Below, piece by piece: positions 36,723-45,615 of a stretch of 64,000 nt of DNA. Within the stretch, counting starts at the first letter, position 1. Each line of letters starts with the position of its first letter. The notes beneath the pieces are model-generated. The model searched no databases. It saw only the letters and a list, made by a program, of their open reading frames with translations, and was not told the origin of the DNA. The DNA is from Olsenella urininfantis (GTDB lineage: Bacteria > Actinomycetota > Coriobacteriia > Coriobacteriales > Atopobiaceae): contig NZ_LT732540.1 of assembly GCF_900155635.1 (NCBI RefSeq), forward strand, positions 89,660 to 153,659, in the 5' to 3' direction. The translations under genes were made by a program, and so were the position numbers.

Positions 36723-37501
36723 ACAATCAGCGTGCCGACGGTGAGGCGGACGAGCTCCCTGATGACGTCGCGCTCGACGGGGTCGTCGACGTAGCCCTTG
36801 GTGCTGGACGCCACGACCGAGCAGTTCTCCAGCCCGTCGAGCGCGCGACGCGCAAAGAACTGCAGGTGTCGGACAAAGCGCTCGTAGGGCAGCGACGTGT
36901 CGTCGAGGGTCGTCGCGTAGCAGTCGGAGACGATGGCGAGGACGTCGCGCACGAGCTGGACCGAGACTATGAGGCGGTCGGCGCGCTGCGGCATGGTGGC
37001 GTTCACGATGTGCAAGGTGATGAAGGCCCGCTCCTCGTCGCTCATCTGAATGCCCAGGTAATCCTTGATGATCTGGAGCGCGTGGCCGGCGAGCCCATAC
37101 TCCTTGCGGTAGAACTGCTGAATCTCGATGAGCAGCGGGTTCTCGCGGGGGATGCCTTTGCGCTCTCGGTCGAGGGCGAGGGTGATGTGGTCGGCAAGCG
37201 CGATGAGAATCGCGTCGTCGATGTTCACGTCAAGCTCTTCGCGCAGCATCTCGACGATGTCCTCGGAGATCGCAAGGTTAATCACGGGAATGGACTCGAG
37301 CAGGCTGGACAGCCGGTCGAGGGCGCGGGCGTCGTTGGCCGTGGACTCGCACAGTGCGTAGATCTTCTCGACGGAGGAAGCCTCGACGACGTCGCCGGCG
37401 TGGCGGCCAAAGCACAGCCCCTTGCCAATCACGATGAGCTCGGCACCGTCGTCGGAAGTAATCATCGCAACGTTATTGTTGAAAACGCGCTTGATTATCA
37501 T
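36551..37501 (-). CDS. BglG/LicT-type antiterminator, C-terminally truncated
   Basis: The first 255 residues are typical: CAT RNA-binding domain (MIIKRVFNNNVAMITSDDG, residues 1-55), PRD1 (about 65-170, with YALADHITLALDRERKG-like helices and DYLGIQMSDEERAFITLHIVN) and the start of PRD2 (about 175-255). From about LVRLTVGTLIV onward the frame runs into an unrelated ImmA-type fragment, so the last part (LSRLRKTRLRRS...) is out-of-frame sequence and PRD2 lacks its end. Loss of the second PRD would probably derange control by PTS phosphorylation. It follows the EIIA gene by 18 bases and would have controlled a beta-glucoside-type PTS operon. Confidence 0.75.
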   Translation of the reverse strand: MIIKRVFNNNVAMITSDDGAELIVIGKGLCFGRHAGDVVEASSVEKIYALCESTANDARALDRLSSLLESIPVINLAISEDIVEMLREELDVNIDDAILIALADHITLALDRERKGIPRENPLLIEIQQFYRKEYGLAGHALQIIKDYLGIQMSDEERAFITLHIVNATMPQRADRLIVSVQLVRDVLAIVSDCYATTLDDTSLPYERFVRHLQFFARRALDGLENCSVVASSTKGYVDDPVERDVIRELVRLTVGTLIVRRMLLSRLRKTRLRRSILLSMTGKSSSPLWVSLSHRPLSMKVFRWSRERSSRLASR

Positions 37502-37519
37502 GGCAATCTCCGTGAGGGT

Positions 37520-38032
37520 CTACTCGGAAAGCCAGCTGACAGGTTCTTTGGCGGCAACGGGGCCAGCAGCGCGCTCGTGCAGCGTGGAGCCCTCGGTGCG
37601 CTCGCACACGACGACGAAGACCGTGGGGTCGAAGCCGGCGGCGCGAATGGCCGCAAGGTCGATTATGACAACCGGCTGGCCTGCATCGACGTGGTCGCCC
37701 TGGGCGACAAGAGCCTGGAAGCCCTCGCCGTTCAGTTTTACGGTGTCGATGCCGATGTGCACCATGACCTGGGCGGAGCTGTTGTCGGACGAGATGGCAA
37801 AGGCGTGGCCGGTCGGGAAAAGCGCGGCGACCGTGCCGGAAACGGGGGCAAGGATGGTCTTGCCGTTGGGATCCACGGCAACGCCGTCGCCCATGGTTCG
37901 TCCACTGAAAACGAGATCTGCGGTTTTCTCGAGGGGAACAAGTTCACCAGAAACGGGGGCGAGGATTTCAAACTCGGAGGCCTTGTCCGCCTGCTCGCGA
38001 GCGCCACCCATTAAACGAGAAAAGAAGCCCAT
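37520..38032 (-). CDS. PTS EIIA component, glucose family
   Basis: 170 residues from ATG 38032 (MGFFSRLMGG), with GAAGGGA upstream; a longer frame to 38092 lacks family similarity. It shows the all-beta EIIA-Glc signatures: ILAPVSGELVPLE near residue 24, GDGVAVDPNGKTILAPVSG, the auxiliary His in GHAFAI and the phosphorylated His in VMVHIGIDTVKLNGEGF. The protein receives phosphate from HPr and passes it to an EIIB domain. No EIIBC gene is in view. The pairing with a BglG-type antiterminator suggests that the permease gene was lost or lies elsewhere. GC and codon use are those of the host. Confidence 0.85.
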   Translation of the reverse strand: MGFFSRLMGGAREQADKASEFEILAPVSGELVPLEKTADLVFSGRTMGDGVAVDPNGKTILAPVSGTVAALFPTGHAFAISSDNSSAQVMVHIGIDTVKLNGEGFQALVAQGDHVDAGQPVVIIDLAAIRAAGFDPTVFVVVCERTEGSTLHERAAGPVAAKEPVSWLSE

Positions 38033-38052
38033 GCCGCCTGTCCCTTCATAAA

Positions 38053-38445
38053 TCAAGCCCAACCAAGACCTGGTGTACGCACCACAAAGCATAGCGACAC
38101 CAAAAGACTTTGGTTAGGCCTACGTCCGAGGGACTCGGTAACCTTCCCCATTTCTTTTTCTATTGAAAATTTTAGCACTCCGCGGGCCTTGTTTCTAGCA
38201 CGACGGCCGAACGGCATCCAGTCTGGGACAAGAAGGTAGTTGGCGAAGATGTCCGCCTCGTGTTCGTATTTTTCCTCGTCGGTACTCGGATGCATGAGGG
38301 CAAGATGTGCGAGCTCGTGTGCGACGGTGAAGCGGATGTGTTTCCGATCCTGGCGGTCGTTGTAGAAAATGACGGTCCTGGCGGGGGTGAAGTCGGGCGG
38401 GTAGGATCCAGGCCCGATTTTGCCCCTTGACAATGTCCTGCTCAT
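38053..38445 (-). pseudogene. ImmA/IrrE-type metallopeptidase fragment
   Basis: The frame carries HIRFTVAHELAHLALMHP (HExxH zinc motif) and EHEADIFANYLLVPDW, the third-ligand helix of the ImmA/IrrE family. Normally these domains are preceded by about 50 more residues and often an HTH. Here the frame opens at 38445 directly at the terminator of the next gene and the C-terminus runs into unrelated sequence. It is therefore truncated at both ends, although the zinc site is intact. Confidence 0.65.
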
Positions 38446-38448
38446 ATT

Positions 38449-38475
38449 AAAAAAGGAGGGCCTTTGGGGCCCTCC
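38449..38475 (-). terminator. Terminator of the large adhesin gene
   Basis: On the minus strand GGAGGGCC, a 5-base loop and GGCCCTCC are followed by T6. Confidence 0.85.
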
Positions 38476-38528
38476 CGGTCCTGCTTTTCTGTGGCGCCCG
38501 AGCCGTGTGATGCTTGGGTGCCTTGAGC

Positions 38529-41500
38529 CTATCTGATGCGGCTTGAGCTGAGGCGACGCCCCAGGAAGAGTGCACCCAGCGCGGCGGTAAGAGCCAATCC
38601 TGCCAGACCATAGGTGCTGGTGGTATCGCCCGTCTGGGGGAGGGGCGACTTCTTAGACTTCTTTGGCGTGCCCGGCTTGGTATTGGTGATAGTAAAGCCC
38701 GCCCCCTGGTTGCCGGTGATGGTAGATTCGTACCCTTCGACGGCGATTTCGTCCACCGTATAGACCACAGGGTTTCCGTCCTCATCGAGTACTGGGAGCT
38801 GCTCGAAGCTTCCCGTCCATCCGTGCTCGGCATCCAAAACCAACGTCTTATCCGTGGGCTGGCCATTGCGGATCAGGGCGATGGTGATTGAGGAGGGGCG
38901 CTCTGCAGGGGTGTCGTTCTGCCACTGCTTGGTGACGGCGATGGTGGTCGTCTTGACCTTCTTGTTCTTCACCAGCAGCGGACTATCGAAGCTTCCCGTG
39001 CCTTCGGCGTTGTTGGGCGCCTTCGTCACCTTGACGTCGTTGCCGGTCGCCTCAAGCTGCAGCGGCTCCTTGAGCCTGAGGTACCCATCGGGAGCCGTCG
39101 TTTCGGTCACGGTGGTGGTGCCCTCGGCAAGTTTGATTACATAGAGCACGCCGTTGGCATCGCTCAACGAGTTGACGGTTTGTCCGGTGTTATCGGTGTA
39201 CTGGAAGACGGCCCCTGCGAGCGGGTTGCCCTGCTCATCGACCTTCTTGATGACGGCGTAGGGATAATCCTTAATGGTGGCAAAGGCGGCGTATTCCTGT
39301 GTCTTCAGTTCCGCATGGCCGCTGGCGCCGGGCTTCTCCTGCTCGGCGCTGAGCTCGACGTGGTTGTTAATTACATCGGCGGTCAAATCGACCGGCTTGA
39401 GGATGGTCGCATACTCGAATTTGTAGGCATAGGGCAGCGCACCCTCGGGCGTCTCGGGCAGCGTGAAGGTGATGGTGTGCTCGTGCACGTCATAGCGAAG
39501 CCCAACCTCGCCGTCTTGCGGGGTGCCGGTCACCACGGTGACCGGGGTGTAGTTTTCATACTCGCTACTTGCGGCCAGCTGGTTGGATCGCTGAATGGTG
39601 AAATTCTCCAAGACGGCATTGCCCTTTTCGTCAATGGGAATGCCGATGTTCTTGTCCAGCGTGTCCTTAAGCACCACATCGTGAAGCGTGATGTCGAACG
39701 GCTTGTAATCGAAGCTCCACGCAAGGCGGTCTCCCACCACCTTTGGCGCCTGCTTGGAAAGCATGGTGGAGGTGACCGAGGCAGAGCCTGTTGCCGAGGC
39801 GAGCTTTTGGTCGCCTGCGGTGAGGGTTACGTTGTTTTTGAAGGTAACTTCCTCGCCCTGAGGCGTGCTCTTCATGAGCTTCTCAAAGACGTCTTCCGAT
39901 ACCTTGGCGCGTATGACGATGAAGTAGGGCGTTCCGTCGTACTGCTTGAACGTCCAGGCCATGTTCGCCTTGTCGAACGTAAGCTTGGCCTGGTCAGGCG
40001 TCAGCTTCTTAATAGCCTTTCCTGGAGGCATGAACGAGGCAAACGGCGCACTGCCCGGGATAACGACGCCGCCGTAGTCGATGAAGCCAGGCGTGCCCGG
40101 CTCGGCCTGATAGAGGTAGTAGTCAGGCCCGCCATCCTCGACAGGCACCAGCGTGAGGCCGTCTTGCAGGGAGTCTTGAATCGTGAGCTTGGTGAAGTCG
40201 CCCGCAGGCTTGGTGCCTCCAAGCTGGGCGAGGTAATCGCTCAGGTTGAGCCCCTGTGGGTTCACGTCGATGCGAAAGAGGATGGTGCGGTCCTTGTGGT
40301 TGAAGGTCTTGGTGGGCTCCACCTCAGGTATCCCGGTGATGAAATCCCGCCACGAGCTCTTCCAGCCGTTCTTGCTGACATCGTCCATATTGTCAAGCTT
40401 GGCGTCATATTCCATGGCGAACTTGTCGAGGAGATTGCCCGGCAGTTCGTATCTGTCGACAGCGGAGAGGGTCTTGAGGGTCGCGCCGCTGCCCACGGCG
40501 AGCACGGCGGTGTTCTTATACCTGAGCTCAAAGGACCCATTCAGTGTCTTTTGCAGATTCTCGACGATGTTTTGTGCCCGCGTGTTGAGGGTAAAGGTGT
40601 ACTTCTTAATTTGCGAGAACCCGCTGATTTTGACGATTTCACCCACCTTGGTGCCGCTGGCATTCACGATGGGAAGCACCGTCTCGGAAAGCTGTGTGCC
40701 CGGCTGGCTTGCTGTGGCGCCCTCGTCCTTGTAGCTCAGCGAGCCCGGCACATACGCCTGATTGAAGTTGAAGAAGGTCTCGTTCCGCTCGCCTGCAATC
40801 AGCTTTTTCAGCAGGTCCTGGTCAAATGAGCCCTGCACCTGGAGGGCGTTCTTCTCTGCATTGAAGGCGTCTTCGCTCCCGTAATAGAAGCATTCATAGG
40901 CAAAGCGCTCGTCAGAAGGGAAGACGTTGGTGAAGTCCACCGTCACCGACCATGGCAGCAACCCCTGGTTTAGCACCGTGGGTTTATAGCTTTTCAGGGC
41001 GTGCTTTTCGATGGTTGCCAGACCACTGTAGACGGGCGGGTTCTTGGGATAGACCACCTCGGCGCAGGTGTGTATCTCGGCATCATTCTTGAGCGGTCCG
41101 ATCTCAGTGTTTGCATCATATATCTGCTTGACGGTGATGCGGTACTGGCCACTGAGACTCTTGATGAAGAACCAACGGTTCTCGACGGGCTTGTACCCAT
41201 CGTGTGCTTGTACTGGCTTGGTGGGCTCATGCCACCCGGCGCCGAGATTATAGAGTTCTGCGTTGTAGGCAGATAGGTCCGGACACTTCTTGTTTTCCCC
41301 CTCTGGGAACTTGGGAAATGATGTGGGGTCAGCGGGCGTCTGCACATCGGTTACTTGCGTCCAGCTGCCGTCTTTCCCGGTCATGCTGTGCTCATAGGTG
41401 ACGTCCACGCGCTTGGGCGCCGCCTGGCCGTCAAGCGACCCACTGAGGATGTCCCCGACCCAGGCCGGTCCGTAGCTCTCATTTGGCGTGCCGGCAACGA

Positions 41501-42611
41501 TGGTCCAGATGAGCTCGCGCTCGCCAGTGTCCTTGTTGACGTCAATCTTCTGCAGGTTTTTCTTGAGTTCGAGCGGGTGATGCACGACAACCGTGGTCTT
41601 ATCCCGCTTTTCTTCGGTATTTGGAATCTTGAGCGTGGCCTCATTGGTCACCGAGGTGGTGGTTGCAGGGTTGGGCACCTTGGTTTTAAAGCTAATCTTG
41701 GCGGTTGAACCTTGGAAGTCATTGGGGAAGACGTACGTCACGGTCTTGGTCGCTGCGTCATAGACCGGGGCATCGTTAACTGCCTGGTTATTCACGGTAA
41801 AGCTTCCCGCGATGTACTCGCCAACCTTCGAGAGGTCGTCGGTAAACGTCTCTCCGCCGAGGTTGGTGGCTCCGGCGCTGGACGTCTTTTTCACGGTGCT
41901 TGTCCAGGTGATGGTCTCTTTGGTGGACGCATCGTCCAGGGCGCCCGCTTTAGTGAGGCTGTACTGGATCTTCTCTTCTACGGTGGGGAAGGGATAGGTC
42001 TTATCGAGCACTTTGACGAACCGCTTGTTGCTGCCGGGCGTTTGCGAGGACTGTTCTGAAGCTTGGTAATGGCCGGTAAAGTGGACCGTGAGGTCCCTTC
42101 TGCCATCGCTTTCAAACTCAAACTGCCCGTTGGGGTCATGGAAGTTCATGCGAGCTGTGACAGGGCCGTCCCCATCCTGAGTGAGCGTGATGGTGCCAAC
42201 CTGCTTGCCGTCATCAGGGCTGCCTGGCGCCTGCAGGTAGACGGGAACGGAGTTGCCGGACGCTTCGGTCGCTTTAAAGTTCTCGCCCAAGCTGAACTCT
42301 GCATAATCACCATCGTTGACCTGCTGGGATGCATCTCTGATGCCTCCTGCCGCAGGTGTGCCAATCATAGTGTCTTTGATAATGGGGAAGCTGAAGGTGA
42401 CGTTCACATCAAAGGGCTTTTCGGGGTCCACGGTGTCAGTGACCGGCTGACCGTTTTGCGAGACCACACCCTTCAACGTGGGGCTGATAAGTGCCGTTCT
42501 ATCTTGAGAACCGGCAGCGCGTGCGTAGTTTGGCAGCACGATGGGCACTGCGCTCACGAGCAGTGTCATCATCACCATGGTGAGCATTGAGATGCGACGT
42601 TTGAGTTTCAT
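38529..42611 (-). CDS. Large LPQTG adhesin with Ig/isopeptide domains
   Basis: 1360 residues from ATG 42611, preceded by AAAAAGGAG; the longer frame lacks a proper start. Signal peptide (MKLKRRISMLTMVMMTLLVS...ARA). Tandem adhesin/isopeptide-type beta domains fill residues 30 to 1100 (for example SFPIIKDTMIG, NNQAVNDAPVYDAATKTVTY). A SpaA-like Cna_B domain follows (AVIKKVDEQGNPLAGAVFQY to TETTAPDGY), a second Cna_B (IAVTKQWQNDTPAERPSSIT) and a sorting signal LPQTG, helix and Arg tail. It is probably a pilus-tip or long stalk adhesin. No sortase or minor pilin gene is adjacent, so assembly would rely on sortases elsewhere. GC matches the host. Confidence 0.85.
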   Translation of the reverse strand: MKLKRRISMLTMVMMTLLVSAVPIVLPNYARAAGSQDRTALISPTLKGVVSQNGQPVTDTVDPEKPFDVNVTFSFPIIKDTMIGTPAAGGIRDASQQVNDGDYAEFSLGENFKATEASGNSVPVYLQAPGSPDDGKQVGTITLTQDGDGPVTARMNFHDPNGQFEFESDGRRDLTVHFTGHYQASEQSSQTPGSNKRFVKVLDKTYPFPTVEEKIQYSLTKAGALDDASTKETITWTSTVKKTSSAGATNLGGETFTDDLSKVGEYIAGSFTVNNQAVNDAPVYDAATKTVTYVFPNDFQGSTAKISFKTKVPNPATTTSVTNEATLKIPNTEEKRDKTTVVVHHPLELKKNLQKIDVNKDTGERELIWTIVAGTPNESYGPAWVGDILSGSLDGQAAPKRVDVTYEHSMTGKDGSWTQVTDVQTPADPTSFPKFPEGENKKCPDLSAYNAELYNLGAGWHEPTKPVQAHDGYKPVENRWFFIKSLSGQYRITVKQIYDANTEIGPLKNDAEIHTCAEVVYPKNPPVYSGLATIEKHALKSYKPTVLNQGLLPWSVTVDFTNVFPSDERFAYECFYYGSEDAFNAEKNALQVQGSFDQDLLKKLIAGERNETFFNFNQAYVPGSLSYKDEGATASQPGTQLSETVLPIVNASGTKVGEIVKISGFSQIKKYTFTLNTRAQNIVENLQKTLNGSFELRYKNTAVLAVGSGATLKTLSAVDRYELPGNLLDKFAMEYDAKLDNMDDVSKNGWKSSWRDFITGIPEVEPTKTFNHKDRTILFRIDVNPQGLNLSDYLAQLGGTKPAGDFTKLTIQDSLQDGLTLVPVEDGGPDYYLYQAEPGTPGFIDYGGVVIPGSAPFASFMPPGKAIKKLTPDQAKLTFDKANMAWTFKQYDGTPYFIVIRAKVSEDVFEKLMKSTPQGEEVTFKNNVTLTAGDQKLASATGSASVTSTMLSKQAPKVVGDRLAWSFDYKPFDITLHDVVLKDTLDKNIGIPIDEKGNAVLENFTIQRSNQLAASSEYENYTPVTVVTGTPQDGEVGLRYDVHEHTITFTLPETPEGALPYAYKFEYATILKPVDLTADVINNHVELSAEQEKPGASGHAELKTQEYAAFATIKDYPYAVIKKVDEQGNPLAGAVFQYTDNTGQTVNSLSDANGVLYVIKLAEGTTTVTETTAPDGYLRLKEPLQLEATGNDVKVTKAPNNAEGTGSFDSPLLVKNKKVKTTTIAVTKQWQNDTPAERPSSITIALIRNGQPTDKTLVLDAEHGWTGSFEQLPVLDEDGNPVVYTVDEIAVEGYESTITGNQGAGFTITNTKPGTPKKSKKSPLPQTGDTTSTYGLAGLALTAALGALFLGRRLSSSRIR

Positions 42612-42980
42612 TGCAGCTCCTTTTTCAGGCAAATAATAGGCGCATTGTAACAAAAATCGCATCTCTCGGTGCTGAGATGGGGGATGAGTACCTGCACTTA
42701 TTCGGCGAGGGCAAAGATGATGGGAGCTATGAGACGCCCTGGGCGTCGCCGTTGGTGCGAGCGAACAATCGAGTGGGAATAAAATTTCCAACGAAACGGT
42801 ATTTCACACTCTACCCCGAAACACAACGAATCAGCAGTTCAGAAGTGGTGTATCAGAGAAATCGGCGCACCACTTCGCTTCAAAAGAAAGCGCTCCTTTC
42901 TGGATGATTCGTACCGGAATTCGTACCACCCAAGCGCCACCATTCACGACGCTGGGCATCGAGAGGAGATAAGAAAGATA
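42612..42980. other. Intergenic region
   Basis: No gene seen. It must hold the promoter of the large adhesin (minus) and of the small genes to the right, but no clear -35/-10 pair stands out. Confidence 0.3.
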
Positions 42981-43283
42981 ATGAACGAAGCCAAGATGAC
43001 CCAACTCACCCAGGCCGAGGACATGGCCTACTTCCGAGCGGACCTCTGCCTGTACTCGCCGGAGAGCTACGGCCTGGACGAGAAGAAGGAGATCTGTAAC
43101 GACATGATGGCCACGAGTAAGGCCGTGCTCGATGCCATGCGCGAGGACTTCGAGCAGCTGCCCCCGGATGCCCGAGCCAAGCTCCTGGACATGCTCTGCG
43201 CCTCCGGCGTCGAGAGCCCCCAGTGGTGGTGGGATGTGCTCGTGGGCGAAGGAGACCCGCTCTACAACGAGTTGATGCCATAG
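42981..43283 (+). CDS. Hypothetical helical protein
   Basis: 100 residues, starting MNEAKMTQLTQAEDMAYFRA after GAGAGGAG. It is acidic and mostly alpha-helical, with a tail containing ESPQWWWDVLVGEGD. No homologue recognised and no signal or membrane segment. It lies between a surface-protein gene and a phage lysis cassette, so it could be a prophage accessory gene, but this is only positional. Confidence 0.45.
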   Translation: MNEAKMTQLTQAEDMAYFRADLCLYSPESYGLDEKKEICNDMMATSKAVLDAMREDFEQLPPDARAKLLDMLCASGVESPQWWWDVLVGEGDPLYNELMP

Positions 43284-43349
43284 GGCGACTTGCACCCCTT
43301 GTACCGTGTCCAGCCTGCTATATTTGATTTGAAGAGCGAGGGGGCAGCC

Positions 43350-43535
43350 ATGAAAATCGGGCCAAGCACGTTTATCACGTTGTATCGCATTCCCTCAAGT
43401 GAGGAGGAGATATCCACCGGCTTCCGGTTCGAGGGCGAGGCGCCGTCTTGGCGCAAAACGCTCCTGCACAACGCTCCGTGGCTCGTCCTTCTTGCGGTCG
43501 TCATCGCAAGGGCGGTGCTCGGGCTCCTGCCCTAG
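43350..43535 (+). CDS. Small single-pass membrane protein
   Basis: 61 residues from ATG 43350, with GAGCGAGGGGG upstream. A hydrophilic N-terminal part (MKIGPSTFITLYRIPSSEEE) precedes one membrane helix (about 43-60, APWLVLLAVVIARAVLGLL) that ends the protein. Function is unknown. It is convergent with the lysis cassette, sharing the 43561-43596 hairpin. Confidence 0.45.
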   Translation: MKIGPSTFITLYRIPSSEEEISTGFRFEGEAPSWRKTLLHNAPWLVLLAVVIARAVLGLLP

Positions 43536-43560
43536 GAAATCCGTTTCCAGAGTACGCGCC

Positions 43561-43596
43561 GGGAGGCCGCTTGTCGCTCCAGACAAGCGGCCTCCC
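43561..43596. terminator. Perfect 15-bp hairpin between convergent genes
   Basis: GGGAGGCCGCTTGTC pairs with GACAAGCGGCCTCCC around GCTCCA. A bidirectional terminator is likely despite weak T-runs. Confidence 0.65.
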
Positions 43597-43598
43597 GC

Positions 43599-43745
43599 TC
43601 ATTTGTCCTCGTAGGCCCTCTGCACGTTGTCGTAGATCCCGAAGAGCGGCACGAGCGGCAGCAGTACGAGCATCAGCAGAAGACAGCCTACAATCCCGAG
43701 GAACCACCCGACTTGCTCGTTTAACCAGGCGATCCGCCGCCTCAT
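43599..43745 (-). CDS. Small membrane protein at the end of the lysis cassette
   Basis: 48 residues from ATG 43745, overlapping the lysin stop (ATGA). One long hydrophobic stretch (WFLGIVGCLLLMLVLLPLVP) is preceded by Arg residues and followed by an acidic tail. It is translationally coupled to the endolysin, so a second holin, pinholin or antiholin role is plausible. No family recognised. Confidence 0.5.
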   Translation of the reverse strand: MRRRIAWLNEQVGWFLGIVGCLLLMLVLLPLVPLFGIYDNVQRAYEDK

Positions 43746-45394
43746 GACAGCATCTCGTTCACGCGGGCCTGCACGACCGAGTAGTAGGATCCCAGCCGGC
43801 GCCGGCGCTCCTCGCCGTTGCCGTAGTCGCCCCGGATCACCGCGCGGGCCATGGCGTCGACGTCCATGGAGGTCGAGCTCGTGCCAGACGCCCCAAGGAT
43901 CTCGTTCACGCGCTTCTGCACGGCAGAATACTTGTCGCCCAGGCGCCGCCTGCGCTCGTCGCTGTTGCCGAACTCGCCGGCGATCACGCGCCTCGCCAGG
44001 GCGTCCACGTCGTAGGAGCCACCCGAGGAGCCGCCAGACAGGATCCGGTTGACCTCCGCCTGCACCTCGTCGTAGCGCTCTCCCAGCGCCGCCACGCGCG
44101 CATCGCCATTGCCGAAATCTCCGGCGATGACCCTCGCCGCAAGCTCTGACACGTCGCTGGATGGCGCACCAGAGCCGGATTCGCCCGGCGCGGCGGTCCC
44201 GTCTGCCTTGCCGTTGTAGTGCAGGATTCCGTCCCAATGGCCGCTGTAGTAGTCGTGCACCCAGCTCTCGCGCCCGGTCTGGTCGCCGGGCTCGCCGTCG
44301 ATGCTGCCGGTCTCGCTGATCGAGAACTCGGCCAGCAGGTCGGCCGTGCCGTCGTTGCGCACGCACATGGCCGTGTGGGTGCTCTCGTCCAGGTAGATGT
44401 CGCCACGCTTCGCGTTGAAGCTCATCGGCTTCCAGGAGAAGAGGCCAGACCCCACGAACATCTCGCGCATGCCGCCGGTCCAGTTGTACCGGGTGATCAG
44501 CCCGTCGTATTGCGTGCCGGCCAGCGCGAGCTCCCATGCCTCGCAGACCGCGCTGGAGCAGTCGCGGTCGCCCTTGGTGACCTTCACGACGCCCGCGTCG
44601 GTCTGCACGCTGCAGTGCCCGCTCGTGCCGTGCCGCCCGGGCTGAGAGTACCCGTGCAGCGGGCAGGTGCAGAGGTGCTCCATGATTTGCGCCGCCACGT
44701 TCGCTCTGCTGATCGCCACTTCCTTCACCTCCCCGGTGCCAGCGGAGGCGCCGGCAACCGCGCAGAGCCTCCGCCAGTCGTCCCTTGTACCGTAGAAGAG
44801 GTCGAGGTCAAGGTGCCCGCCGTAGCCAGGGATGCGCCCGGTGCCCGTGTACTGGAATATCAGCGGCGAGTCCCACGCGCCGAAGTCCCAGCCGTCGGTC
44901 CAGGGCTCGCTCAAAAAGCCGGTCTCCTCGTAGTTCGGGTACTGGGCCACCCATAGCGGATAGGTTTTGGCCACGCCGGACCAGTCATAGGAGAAAAGAA
45001 CCGACTTGCTCGTGTAGATGCCCGGTGTCACGCCGGTCTTCGCCTTGACCCTGTCCAGCCACTTCTTCGCCCACACGGGCCCCAGGTTCAGGGCGTCCGC
45101 CTCCCAGTCCAGGAACGGGATCGCCTTGCCCACGTAGGGCCTGAACTCGGCGATGAAGTGGTCCGCCTCGGCCTCTGCCGAGCCCTCGTACCCACAGTCG
45201 TGCGCGTAGTGGTAGCAGCCGAGCAGCTTGTCCGCCGCCAGCGTCTCGTCGGCGTGTCGGCGGAAGCACTCGTTGGAGTAGTCCGCTCCGCCGGTAGCCT
45301 TCACGATCACGAAGTCGCAGGTGCCCATGACCGAGACGACCAGGTCGTCCTGCCAGGAGCTGATGTCGATGCCGTTAAGCCCCACGCGCCTCAC
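43742..45394 (-). CDS. Two-domain endolysin: GH25 muramidase, CHAP/NlpC-like peptidase and three CW_7 repeats
   Basis: 550 residues. Residues 5-205 form a GH25 lysozyme: GIDISSWQDD at the start, FVIVKATGG, PFLDWEAD with the catalytic acids, and VAQYPNYEE. Residues about 225-375 look like an NlpC/P60- or CHAP-type amidase with the nucleophile in DRDCSSAV and the His region STHTAMCVRND. Three 41-44-residue CW_7 (Cpl-7) repeats end the protein (AARVIAGDFGNGD, ARRVIAGEFGNSD, ARAVIRGDYGNGE), which bind peptidoglycan. Two catalytic domains make it a strong lysin. The gene overlaps the holin gene upstream by 20 bases, a classic lysis cassette. Confidence 0.85.
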   Translation of the reverse strand: MRRVGLNGIDISSWQDDLVVSVMGTCDFVIVKATGGADYSNECFRRHADETLAADKLLGCYHYAHDCGYEGSAEAEADHFIAEFRPYVGKAIPFLDWEADALNLGPVWAKKWLDRVKAKTGVTPGIYTSKSVLFSYDWSGVAKTYPLWVAQYPNYEETGFLSEPWTDGWDFGAWDSPLIFQYTGTGRIPGYGGHLDLDLFYGTRDDWRRLCAVAGASAGTGEVKEVAISRANVAAQIMEHLCTCPLHGYSQPGRHGTSGHCSVQTDAGVVKVTKGDRDCSSAVCEAWELALAGTQYDGLITRYNWTGGMREMFVGSGLFSWKPMSFNAKRGDIYLDESTHTAMCVRNDGTADLLAEFSISETGSIDGEPGDQTGRESWVHDYYSGHWDGILHYNGKADGTAAPGESGSGAPSSDVSELAARVIAGDFGNGDARVAALGERYDEVQAEVNRILSGGSSGGSYDVDALARRVIAGEFGNSDERRRRLGDKYSAVQKRVNEILGASGTSSTSMDVDAMARAVIRGDYGNGEERRRRLGSYYSVVQARVNEMLS

Positions 45395-45614
45395 CTCTCG
45401 GGATCTCCGACTTGTCGCCGTCGCTGCCGAGCGTGGCCATGATGAGAGACAGCACCGCCATCACCAGCGCCACCACGAGCCCGCGCATGCTGGGGTCCAG
45501 CACGCACCAGCCCATGATCAGGCCAAGATTCGCGATTACCACGCCAAGGACGCCCTGCACGATCGTGCGCAGGAGCCTCCACTGCCAGTCGTTGCTTGCC
45601 AGGAACTCGTTCAT
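45375..45614 (-). CDS. Phage holin
   Basis: 79 residues from ATG 45614 (MNEFLASNDWQWRLLRTIVQ), with two membrane helices (about 17-36, VQGVLGVVIANLGLIMGW, and 41-61, MRGLVVALVMAVLSLIMATL) and a charged C-terminal tail. Size, topology and position directly before the endolysin support a holin that triggers membrane permeabilisation. The longer frame to 45737 overlaps the previous gene and is rejected. Confidence 0.75.
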   Translation of the reverse strand: MNEFLASNDWQWRLLRTIVQGVLGVVIANLGLIMGWCVLDPSMRGLVVALVMAVLSLIMATLGSDGDKSEIPRGEARGA

Positions 45615-45615
45615 G

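Noticed and set aside
36866..38014. 382-codon plus-strand frame
   Set aside because: Antisense to EIIA and BglG, both of which carry clear family motifs.
39180..40829. 549-codon plus-strand frame
   Set aside because: Antisense to the 1360-residue adhesin, which has signal peptide, domains and sorting signal.
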